Shown here piece by piece: positions 22,144 through 29,883 of a stretch of 30,961 nucleotides of DNA (positions are counted from its first letter, which is position 1; each line of letters begins with the position of its first letter). The notes beneath the pieces were generated by a model that did no database searches, had not been told where the DNA came from, and worked only from the letters and a program-made list of their open reading frames with translations. The DNA comes from an uncultured Cloacibacillus sp. (GTDB lineage Bacteria > Synergistota > Synergistia > Synergistales > Synergistaceae): assembly GCA_900545755.1 (NCBI GenBank), contig URAG01000022.1, positions 1-30,961 of the forward strand, in the 5' to 3' direction. The position numbers and the translations under genes were made by a program.

Positions 22144-25100
22144 ATGAAGTTTTTATCTAAGGCTTTGAAATTTATATTGATACTGATACTTCTCCTCGTC
22201 CTGCTCGCGATTCTGACGGCGTTCTCGTGGTATGAGGGATGGCCGCTTTTTACCGGCGCGGCTGCGCTGCTCGGCATAGCGGCGCTTTTCCTCGCCGCCC
22301 GCGGCGTGATGCTGTTATGGCGCTGGCGCAGCAAGCGCAGCTTCGTCTCTAAGATAATGAGCGAACATCAGGCTGCGGCCCCCGAAACGGCGGGAGACTC
22401 CGCCGTATCTGTTGCGTGGCGTCATGGCATGTCCTGCGTGCTGCGCTCGCCGTCCCGCTTCAGCCGCACTTTGAACGCGAGCCAGCCGTGGTTCGTTGTC
22501 GTTGAGGACGAGGCGCGCGAAAGCTCGCCGTTCGACTCGTTCGGGCGCAAGGTTCCCGATGGGGCGTCGCCGCTTTACTGGCACTTCACTGAGTCCTGTG
22601 TAGTGCTGAGGCTTAGCTGTTCCGGCGACGGCGGCAGCGTATGGGAGACGGAGCTTGAAGAGCTTCTCGCTGCGCGCCGCCGCCACGCCCCGCTTCGCGG
22701 CGTCGTGCTTTCGCTGCGCCTTTCAGACCTGCTCGGCAGGAACGACGCTGAACTCGATATGCTGGGGCAGAGGCTTCGTACGCGCGTGCAGCAGATAATG
22801 CTGACCGCGAACGCGCTCTACCCGGTCTATATACTAGTTGAGGAAATAGAAGATATGCCGGGCATGAGACAGCTCCTGATGCAGTATATGCCCGACGGCT
22901 CCGAAGGAGCGCTCGGCGGGTGGGACGACGGCCCGTCGATAGGCGCGCTGGCCGCGGCGAACGCGGCGGACAGGCTTGAAGAGCTTGTGCTCGACGGAGC
23001 TGCGGAAGGGACGCCGCCGCACGGCGACGTGCTATCTGCGTTGAACGGTATACGGGCGCTCGCGCCTAAGCTCGACATAATTACGGAAAATCTCTCGCGT
23101 GAGCTCGCGCACCAGGTCAATCCGGAAATAGCTGGCGTCTTCTTCTGCGCCTCGCGGCCGCTTGGAAGTAACGGGCGGCGAACCCCGCCCTTCGTCGGCT
23201 CGCTTGTCTCGCGCGTTCTACCCGCTGCGCCGCTTCCACGTCCCTTCAGCGGGATACCGGTAAGCGCAGGCGGCAGGATAGCGCTTATGGCCGGCTGGCT
23301 GCTTCTGACGCTCTCAGTCTGCGGCCTGCTTGCTGCCAACACTATATACCAGTACCGGATACTTGCGGAAGATCCGCACATAGCGACGGGAAAGTCCGGT
23401 AACGGCGGGCTAATGGTGCTCGACCCTGCGCAGGGGCCGCTGGCGGAGTCGTACTCCAGGCTTTACTCCGAGATGAACTACATATTGAATCTTGAAAAAT
23501 CATATGGAGCGTGGTATCTGCCGAAAATGGGCGAAGATATGCTCGGTCGCGCGCTGAACGGCGCCAAGCGCGAGTATGTGCGAGGTGTTAACAGGATAAT
23601 TCTGCGCCCGATGATAGATCGGTTCCGCGACATCCTCTCCGCGCCGGCGACGGCCAGGACGCGCGTGCGGGACATGGAGCTTGCGACTGAGCTGACGTGG
23701 CTCACGACGGCGCTTTCCGACCGTCTCGATGCCTCTGCCGCTTCCATGAACGGGGCCGCCGGGACATATCCGCTGACCGGTCTAAACGAGGCCGAGTGGA
23801 CTCCCGTTACAGGGCAGCTTATAGTAAACGCGCTGCGATGGATAGACGACGAGGAACAGCTCGAAGCGCTCTCTATGGAGATACGTTCGCTGCTCGCCCA
23901 GAGCTTTACCCGCCGCGGCAGCAACCTAATGAACGACCTCACGGCGCAGCTCAACAGTTCGCGCGCCTCCGAAAGCGTCCGCCTTTCGCAGTTCTGGCCG
24001 CACATCCCGATACAGAGCGAAGCCGACGTAAGCGTCGACTTCTGCTACACGGCCGCAGGGCGCAAGGCGGTCCGCGACACGATAGAGGACATTGAGAAGA
24101 TCGCCGGAGGCTCTGAAATCCTTGGAGTCTACATTGATAAATTCAGGAACGACTACCTGCTCGAGTACGCGCGCGCTTGGGAAAACTTTGCGGAGAGTTT
24201 CACCGCCGCCGGGCCGTCGCTGCGGCACGAAAATTTCGAGCGCTACCCAGCCTACGAGGAGATAAAGAAGGTTAACGATCTCCCGCACGTTAAGGCATAC
24301 CGCTGCATAATGGCAGAGACCGCGCCTCTGCGCGAGAGCAAGCTGCGCCCCGCGTGGGTCGACAGTATGGATGTCGTCGACGCAGTAGTGTCGCTCGCGC
24401 TTGCGAATAGCGAGGACAAGAAACGCGACAAGTTGTGGAACGCCTTCACAGCGGTCGAGAAGAACCCAGACCTCATGGGACGTCTCCGCACAGGCGTCAA
24501 AAGCGATGCGAAAATGAGCGACATTGTGAAGGCTGAAACGGCTATGCGTGACTTCTTCGTAAACTGCGCGACGCTGCTCGGCGTGATCTCAAACCCGTCG
24601 TCCGCCTTCTCGCTCTGCTCCGCAAAGTACGGAGAGGAAAAGGGCGCGGAACAGCCAGAGGGGCAGCCCTACGACTCTGCCCAGCAGGCTTTCGACGAAG
24701 CCTTCTCGCTCATCGGCGGCGAATGGTCGCCTGCGCAGGAGGTGCTTGGAGGCATACTCGACTTCATCGCAGCCGAGGCGACGATAGAGACGGCTCAGGT
24801 GCTCCAGCGCCGCTGGGAGGACGAGGTGCTGAACAGCCCGACCGTGCTATTCGGGCGCGGCGGCGGAGAGGCTATATACGGCGAGACCGGCGTCGTTCCG
24901 GTATTCGTGCAGAAGAACCTTGGCACGCTGCTCTCGCACCGCGGCGGCGTCCCGGTGCCGTCTCTCTGGGAGGGAACTCCGTTCCCGTTCGACGACGGAT
25001 TCCTCACGGCGCTCATGCAGGGCGCGGAGGCTGCGTCGCAGCCTCTTCCCCCAGAGCGCAAAGAGTCCTACCGCGTGAGCGTCATGTCGCGTCCGCTGAT

Positions 25101-25509
25101 CGTCAACCAGGGCGCAAAACTGCGCCCGAGCGTCATGACCCTGACCCTCGAGGGCGAGGACGGGCCGCAACAGCTTGTGAACCAGAACTTCCCGCAGGAA
25201 GCCGTGTTCACCTACAGCCCAGGTAAGTCCGGCCGCGTGACGCTCGTGATAAGCTTCCCAGGTTTCGACCTGCGGCGCGAATACGCCGGATTCAAGGAAT
25301 TCGTCACGGAGTTCCGTACCGGCGAAAAGACCTTCTTCTATATGGACTTCCCAGGAGCGTTTGAAAAGATGGAGGCAGCCGGCTTAAAGACTATCAAGGT
25401 ACCCATCGCCGTCTCGAATACGGCGGGTATCTTCACTGACCCGAAGGCGGAGGCGGAGCGCAAATTCCCCGAGCTTCCGTCGAACATAACAAGGCTGGTG
25501 ACGCGCTGA
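22144..25509 (+). CDS. tssM: T6SS inner-membrane channel protein TssM (IcmF/VasK)
   Basis: This 1121-residue protein has two N-terminal membrane helices (about 9-27 and 34-59), a cytoplasmic domain, a third helix (about 378-399) and a large periplasmic part ending in a beta-rich C-terminus. Family marks include 'PWFVVVEDE' (115-123), 'YWHFTESCVVLRLSC' (145-159), 'RGVVLSLRLSDLL' and 'FVGSLVSRVLP'. In NTPase-type TssM the segment after PW(F/Y) carries GxxGxGK(T/S), but here EDEARESS stands in its place. The later 'LLDTAGR' segment reads 'LRLSCSGD'. Both Walker motifs are therefore missing. TssM bridges to TssJ across the periplasm. GAGGTGAT precedes the ATG at 22144. The stop overlaps the next start as TGATG. 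Confidence 0.94.
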   Translation: MKFLSKALKFILILILLLVLLAILTAFSWYEGWPLFTGAAALLGIAALFLAARGVMLLWRWRSKRSFVSKIMSEHQAAAPETAGDSAVSVAWRHGMSCVLRSPSRFSRTLNASQPWFVVVEDEARESSPFDSFGRKVPDGASPLYWHFTESCVVLRLSCSGDGGSVWETELEELLAARRRHAPLRGVVLSLRLSDLLGRNDAELDMLGQRLRTRVQQIMLTANALYPVYILVEEIEDMPGMRQLLMQYMPDGSEGALGGWDDGPSIGALAAANAADRLEELVLDGAAEGTPPHGDVLSALNGIRALAPKLDIITENLSRELAHQVNPEIAGVFFCASRPLGSNGRRTPPFVGSLVSRVLPAAPLPRPFSGIPVSAGGRIALMAGWLLLTLSVCGLLAANTIYQYRILAEDPHIATGKSGNGGLMVLDPAQGPLAESYSRLYSEMNYILNLEKSYGAWYLPKMGEDMLGRALNGAKREYVRGVNRIILRPMIDRFRDILSAPATARTRVRDMELATELTWLTTALSDRLDASAASMNGAAGTYPLTGLNEAEWTPVTGQLIVNALRWIDDEEQLEALSMEIRSLLAQSFTRRGSNLMNDLTAQLNSSRASESVRLSQFWPHIPIQSEADVSVDFCYTAAGRKAVRDTIEDIEKIAGGSEILGVYIDKFRNDYLLEYARAWENFAESFTAAGPSLRHENFERYPAYEEIKKVNDLPHVKAYRCIMAETAPLRESKLRPAWVDSMDVVDAVVSLALANSEDKKRDKLWNAFTAVEKNPDLMGRLRTGVKSDAKMSDIVKAETAMRDFFVNCATLLGVISNPSSAFSLCSAKYGEEKGAEQPEGQPYDSAQQAFDEAFSLIGGEWSPAQEVLGGILDFIAAEATIETAQVLQRRWEDEVLNSPTVLFGRGGGEAIYGETGVVPVFVQKNLGTLLSHRGGVPVPSLWEGTPFPFDDGFLTALMQGAEAASQPLPPERKESYRVSVMSRPLIVNQGAKLRPSVMTLTLEGEDGPQQLVNQNFPQEAVFTYSPGKSGRVTLVISFPGFDLRREYAGFKEFVTEFRTGEKTFFYMDFPGAFEKMEAAGLKTIKVPIAVSNTAGIFTDPKAEAERKFPELPSNITRLVTR

Positions 25510-26117
25510 TGAACTCTCTGCAAACAATATTCCGATGGATGCTGCTTGTATGGCTCGTGCTTGTCGCTGCGCTCGGTTTCGCCGTGTCGCGCAGCACGCA
25601 CACTACCTACGCAGGGAACACGATGGCCTTCCTCTTCTCGTCCGCCGGGCGCGAAAAGATCGAGCTCCCCCCCGCCGTACAGCGCGCCGCTCAGCCTGTA
25701 GCGGAAGAGCCGCCCGCCGAACCTACAGCGCCGGAATGGACGCCGCTCGCTAAAGGCAAGACGGCCGGCAGCGGCACGCTGGGCGCGCCGGAGATACAGA
25801 CACTGGACGGAGACGCTGTCGCCGTCGTGATGTCCCTGAACGGGGCGATAGGCGACGTTTCGTTTTACAGCCCGAAGAACGTCACGGGCGCTACGGTAGA
25901 CTTCATCGGCGAGTGGAGCAAGCCGCCATATATGAAAAAGTCACTGAGCGACGGCTGTCTTTCGCTAGTGCAGGCCGCGGGCCACAAGGGCTATCTGCGC
26001 GTATCGGGCGTCGCAGCGAAAGGCGTCGCGAAGCTCGAAGCGCGCGCCGAATACTCCGCCGTAAAAAACGCGGTGCGGGTCGTATTCTCGCCCGCGGGCG
26101 CTGAAAAAGGAAAATAG
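25509..26117 (+). CDS. Membrane-anchored AMIN-like protein in the T6SS operon
   Basis: This 202-residue protein has one N-terminal membrane helix (about 8-27), a Pro/Ala/Glu-rich linker (about 50-90), and a C-terminal beta-rich domain (about 96-194). Alternating strands such as 'AVAVVMSLNG', 'GATVDFIGEW', 'GYLRVSGVAAKGVAKLEARAEYSAV' and 'NAVRVVFSP' resemble the AMIN domain, which binds cell wall or envelope partners in secretion and amidase proteins. Orientation would place this domain in the periplasm. It starts on the last base of the tssM stop codon (TGATG) and ends 2 bases before tssE, so it is firmly in the T6SS operon. I do not recognise a named family; the AMIN assignment is by pattern only. 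Wall anchoring of TssJLM is a reasonable guess. Confidence 0.6.
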   Translation: MNSLQTIFRWMLLVWLVLVAALGFAVSRSTHTTYAGNTMAFLFSSAGREKIELPPAVQRAAQPVAEEPPAEPTAPEWTPLAKGKTAGSGTLGAPEIQTLDGDAVAVVMSLNGAIGDVSFYSPKNVTGATVDFIGEWSKPPYMKKSLSDGCLSLVQAAGHKGYLRVSGVAAKGVAKLEARAEYSAVKNAVRVVFSPAGAEKGK

Positions 26118-26119
26118 CG

Positions 26120-26539
26120 GTGTCGTCGATACGCTTTCTTGAAAGGCTGCGCGCGATGCAGCATGGCTCCGAACGCGCGAATTTCGAGGATGTGAACGAG
26201 GTGCTGCGCTCCGTCATAGCCTACGTGAGCAAACTGCTCAACACGCGGCGTGGCAGCAGCGTTCTCGACGAGGAGTTTGGAATACCGGACTTCACGGGCT
26301 TCGGCGTCAGCTACAACCGCGACGACATCCCGCGCATCGAGAAGGAAATTGCGCGCTTCATAGAACGTTGCGAGCCGCGGCTGCGCGACGTGAAAATCGC
26401 ATACGCGCCCGACCCTAACGAACCGTTCAGCATCAACTTCGTCCTCGACGCGAAGCTCGTGCTGACCGGCACGGACTCTCTGCCCGTCAAGCTTATGACG
26501 AGGATAAATTCGTCGGGCAAGGTGAGCGTCACAGACTAA
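26120..26539 (+). CDS. tssE: T6SS baseplate wedge protein TssE (gp25-like)
   Basis: This 139-residue protein matches the gp25/TssE family. It has an N-terminal 'IRFLERLRAM' (4-13), then 'VSKLLNTRRGSSVLDEEFGIPDF' (36-58), the central TssE motif with Arg-Arg-Gly and the FGIPDF loop. 'EKEIARFIERCEPRLRDVKI' and 'FVLDAKLVL' follow. TssE is related to phage T4 gp25 and nucleates sheath assembly on the baseplate. The start is a GTG at 26120, with AAAGGA at 26105-26110 nine bases upstream; no suitable ATG exists. Its position next to vgrG, far from tssF/tssG, is unusual but not exceptional. Confidence 0.92.
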   Translation: MSSIRFLERLRAMQHGSERANFEDVNEVLRSVIAYVSKLLNTRRGSSVLDEEFGIPDFTGFGVSYNRDDIPRIEKEIARFIERCEPRLRDVKIAYAPDPNEPFSINFVLDAKLVLTGTDSLPVKLMTRINSSGKVSVTD

Positions 26540-26554
26540 CGGCGCGCGTGAATT

Positions 26555-26632
26555 TTTCAAAACGATAAAGCCGGGACTGACGGCCCGCAAAGCCGAGGGA
26601 GAGTAAATCCGGCATCTTCCGGCAGAAAGGAA
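26555..26632 (+). promoter_or_regulatory. Possibly structured leader upstream of vgrG
   Basis: The tssE-vgrG spacer contains GCCG/CGGC (26570-26573 and 26581-26584 region), then CGCAAAGCC, then CCGG-CATCTT-CCGG at about 26609-26622. The CGCAAAGCC..GGG..TAA order loosely recalls the core of the class I cyclic-di-GMP riboswitch, but the outer stem and the second hairpin do not match well. I treat it as a candidate structured leader only. AAGGAAGG at about 26628-26635 is the vgrG ribosome-binding site. Confidence 0.2.
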
Positions 26633-26641
26633 GGATGAAAA

Positions 26642-29600
26642 ATGACAGAAGACAAAGACACCGAACTTTTCCGCTTCGAAGTCGATGGAATGGACAGGGA
26701 TACCTTCCACGTCCTCAGCTTCCGGGGGGCGGAGGCGTTGTCGAGCCTGTTCTCTTTCGACATAGAACTTGTAAGTAAAGATATCTCGCTAGACCTGGAG
26801 GAACTGCTGGCCTCCGACGCGAAGCTAACTATAAAACGCGGCGGAGATCTCCCCGACGCGGTGTTCGCCGGCCGTCCTGCGGCGGCGCGCCAGACTGGGA
26901 ACTTCGGGGAGTACGCCTACTACTCCGTTACGCTGCGCCCGGCTTTCTGGAAATTTACGCAGCTCGTACAGAGCGCGATATTTCTCAACCAAACTGCGCC
27001 TGAGACCGTGGACGAGCTCATTTCCGAAGAACGCGGCTTCCCGCTGAATTTTGAAATGCGGCTCACCGCGGAATACCCGAAACAGGAATTCGCGATGCAG
27101 CATGAAGAAAGCGTCTATGACTACATCGCATGGCGCATGGAGCAGCAGGGCGCGTACTTCTACTTTGCGCCCGACGGCGACAAGGTGATATTCTCCGACT
27201 CGCCTCAGTCGCACGACGGCTCGGCCGGGACGATATATTACTCGCCCGCGACCGGCCTCGAAGGCGACAAAACCGGTGAAGTGGCGACCGCCTTTTCGCT
27301 CTGTCAGACGCCGCTGCCGGCGCGCGTCGTCGTGCGCAGCTATAGCTGGAAAAATCCGAACGTCCCGATTGTCGCTGAGGCAGAGGTCTCGCCGCGCGGC
27401 TTCGGCGACGTCTACCTCGCACATGAGCCTGCTGAGACGCATGCCGACGCGCAAAGAATAGCGGAAATTCGCGCCGAAGAACTTAAATGCCGCAGCAAAA
27501 TTTACAGCGGCGTAAGCGCCTCGCCGCTCGTGCGCCCAGGTGCGGTCTTCTCGCTCGACCGCCACTATAACGAAAAATTCAACCGCGACTACATGGTCAC
27601 GGAGGTCACGCACGAGGGTGCGCAGGAAGCGTTCATATCGATGGGGCTAGGCATACCGATACGCGGCGCAGTCGAGCACCTCTTCTACCTCAACGAATTC
27701 CGCTGCATAGAATCCGACACTCCGTACCGCCCTGAGCGAAAAGCGCCGCGCGCGAAGATAACTGGAGTCATGCGCGCCTTCGTCGACGGAGCGGGCAGCG
27801 GCGCGCGCGCCGAGACCGACGAGTACGGACGCTACAAGCTGGTATTCCCCTTCGACATATCGGGCAGAAAAGGCGGAAACGGTTCCTGCTGGATACGTAT
27901 GTCGCAGCAGCAGGCTGGGCCTGACAGCGGTCTCGCGCTGCCGGTGCAGCCTGGCGTCGAGGCGCTCGTCTCGTTCGAGGAGGGCGACCCGGACCGCCCT
28001 TACATCTCGGGAGTCCTCGCAAGCGGAGAAACCGGATCGATTTACGGTTCCGGCAACAGAAACATCTCCGGCCTTCGCACGGCGGGCGGCAACCAGATAA
28101 CGATAAACGACGAGGATAACAAACAGGGAATTTCTATGATGATGCCTACCGGCAGCGGCATCATGATGTCCGCCGGGTCGTCAGACCTTGCAGTAAACGC
28201 AACAGATACGGCTGTCGCCGCTACTTCGACGTGCAGCACCGATCTTGCAGGAGTGTTGAAGACCAACCTTTGCGGCTTCCGCTCGGTGACGTGTTCGACG
28301 ACCGACCCGAAATCACTAACGACATGGGCCTCGACCTGTTCTGCTGTAGGTACCATGTGCTCCGACACTCTCAGCACGCTCAGCAAAGCATTCTCCGGCG
28401 ACACGTCGAACAGACTCTCGTGGAGCGCAGGCGGAGTCAAGGACGCCATGCTTGTGCTCAACCTTCTGCTCCAGACCATAAATATGGGCATGGGAGCTCA
28501 AAGTTCTTATAATATGGCGATGACGGTCAAGGACGACAGTACCGCGACCTCGCTTGTGCAGGCCAAAGCCGGTATTCCTGAGATGCTCGGGCTGGTGTCG
28601 AGCCTGCTGCTTCGTCTGTACAGCGCCGGAATAGACACGGCGAACGCATTCGCAGGTGAACCCGCAGGCTACGACGAGGACGGCAACGAGCTACGCTACG
28701 ACAAGGATCTTAACAAGGTAAGCAAGGCGGCGGCGCAGCGCAGCTACACGACTTCGTCTGCGGCCGCGCTTCTGCCTGAACTGACGTCGATCATAGTTAC
28801 GATGATCGCCGCCTGTAAACAGGAAAGCAAGCTCGGCGGAATCTCGCTGAATGCAGTGAAGGAAAACGTCAACCTGAACGCCGGAACGACCGTCACGGCG
28901 CACGCAGGCGGCAGCATCCTGCTGCACGCGGGAGAGCTGCCCACGGTGGGCGCGCCGCTGAACAACACGCCCTCGCTCGCCGGTACAGACGGGGTTCATG
29001 CGGCGCTCAAAAGCGCGGACATTAAAGGAGCGGCTCACTGGGGCGTCGGCCTTGACGCCGCTCACGGAATCGCGGAAGACGTTATTGACAAAGATTATAA
29101 TTTCCTATGCACCGATCAGAAGGTCAATCTAAACGCGCAGCGGCTGAAAAGTATAGCGTCAATATCAGAACTGATTTACGATAGGTCTACGGATTCCGTA
29201 TCGATCTCAAAGCGAGACAAGGTGGACTACGCCGACAACCGCGTTATAGCGCGCGGAGGCTCCAAGGGCGCTACGATGAGCCTGAAGCAGAAACAGTGGC
29301 TCGGCTACACGCCGTCGCAGGGAACAGTCAAGCTCGGCGTCGTTACCGGGAATTATCCGTCTCAGGCCGATGTCGTTGACGACAACGCGTTTTCCGGCGC
29401 GATTATGGAAAACGACGCAGTAAGGCTACAATGGAAAAAAGAAAGCGAGAGCAGCCTCGCGCTGGAAGATAAATCCGCGAAGCTCACTGTGCAGAACAAA
29501 AGCACCGTAAGCATGAGCGACAAAGAAACGGAAATATCCGCGGAGACCGTCACACTGAAAAACTTGTCTGGGGGTAAGCACTCGCTGATGGTTGACGGCA

Positions 29601-29704
29601 AGGGCATACATATAGACGGTTTCGATGTGACCGGAGGGCGGATAAAAGCAAGAAACAAGAAGAGAATGCTGGAAATACAAGGCGGGATAATCAAAATTGG
29701 CTAG
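26642..29704 (+). CDS. vgrG: T6SS spike protein VgrG (TssI), long form
   Basis: This 1020-residue protein has a gp27-like N-terminal part (about 1-355) and a gp5-type OB domain (about 370-460) with 'DEYGRYKLVFPFD', 'SCWIRM', 'GLALPVQPGVEALVSFEEGDPDRPYISG'. A repeated-strand spike region starts about 470 and resumes about 730-765 and 940-1020. VgrG trimers tip the Hcp tube and puncture target membranes. Between the two spike parts lies an atypical stretch: five Cys (531, 544, 551, 566, 573) followed by hydrophobic helices around 600-612, 645-660 and 707-726. No known toxin motif is visible. It is last in the operon, ahead of a strong terminator. The start is ATG 26642 with AAGGAAGG upstream. 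Confidence 0.93.
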   Translation: MTEDKDTELFRFEVDGMDRDTFHVLSFRGAEALSSLFSFDIELVSKDISLDLEELLASDAKLTIKRGGDLPDAVFAGRPAAARQTGNFGEYAYYSVTLRPAFWKFTQLVQSAIFLNQTAPETVDELISEERGFPLNFEMRLTAEYPKQEFAMQHEESVYDYIAWRMEQQGAYFYFAPDGDKVIFSDSPQSHDGSAGTIYYSPATGLEGDKTGEVATAFSLCQTPLPARVVVRSYSWKNPNVPIVAEAEVSPRGFGDVYLAHEPAETHADAQRIAEIRAEELKCRSKIYSGVSASPLVRPGAVFSLDRHYNEKFNRDYMVTEVTHEGAQEAFISMGLGIPIRGAVEHLFYLNEFRCIESDTPYRPERKAPRAKITGVMRAFVDGAGSGARAETDEYGRYKLVFPFDISGRKGGNGSCWIRMSQQQAGPDSGLALPVQPGVEALVSFEEGDPDRPYISGVLASGETGSIYGSGNRNISGLRTAGGNQITINDEDNKQGISMMMPTGSGIMMSAGSSDLAVNATDTAVAATSTCSTDLAGVLKTNLCGFRSVTCSTTDPKSLTTWASTCSAVGTMCSDTLSTLSKAFSGDTSNRLSWSAGGVKDAMLVLNLLLQTINMGMGAQSSYNMAMTVKDDSTATSLVQAKAGIPEMLGLVSSLLLRLYSAGIDTANAFAGEPAGYDEDGNELRYDKDLNKVSKAAAQRSYTTSSAAALLPELTSIIVTMIAACKQESKLGGISLNAVKENVNLNAGTTVTAHAGGSILLHAGELPTVGAPLNNTPSLAGTDGVHAALKSADIKGAAHWGVGLDAAHGIAEDVIDKDYNFLCTDQKVNLNAQRLKSIASISELIYDRSTDSVSISKRDKVDYADNRVIARGGSKGATMSLKQKQWLGYTPSQGTVKLGVVTGNYPSQADVVDDNAFSGAIMENDAVRLQWKKESESSLALEDKSAKLTVQNKSTVSMSDKETEISAETVTLKNLSGGKHSLMVDGKGIHIDGFDVTGGRIKARNKKRMLEIQGGIIKIG

Positions 29705-29728
29705 CGCCGCGCACGCGCCGCGCCTATA

Positions 29729-29782
29729 AAAAATCCCGCCGTTCCGCGCGTATCGCGCTTCATGCGGAACGGCGGGATTTTT
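29729..29782. terminator. Strong bidirectional terminator ending the T6SS operon
   Basis: A 19-bp perfect stem (29729-29747 with 29764-29782) encloses a 16-base loop, beginning with an A-run on the left and ending in ATTTTT on the right. It can therefore stop transcription from either side. It lies 25 bases after the vgrG stop. A second GC hairpin without a T-tract (29793-29800 with 29810-29817) follows. Confidence 0.88.
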
Positions 29783-29883
29783 GCGCCGTCGGGCCGCCGC
29801 CTTTGCGCCGCGGCGGCGCGTAGGCTTGACCTATCCGCGCCGCCGCAGTAACTTAGTCTATATTTTTGTAAGGACGTGTTTGA

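Noticed and set aside
26555..26632. Cobalamin riboswitch before vgrG
   Set aside because: A CCGGGAC..CCCGCAA-like run is present, but the conserved flanking elements of the cobalamin aptamer are absent.
25991..26710. Antisense frame (239 codons) across the AMIN-like gene, tssE and the vgrG start
   Set aside because: It spans three well-supported plus-strand genes and their ribosome-binding sites; the plus-strand TssE and VgrG motifs are decisive.
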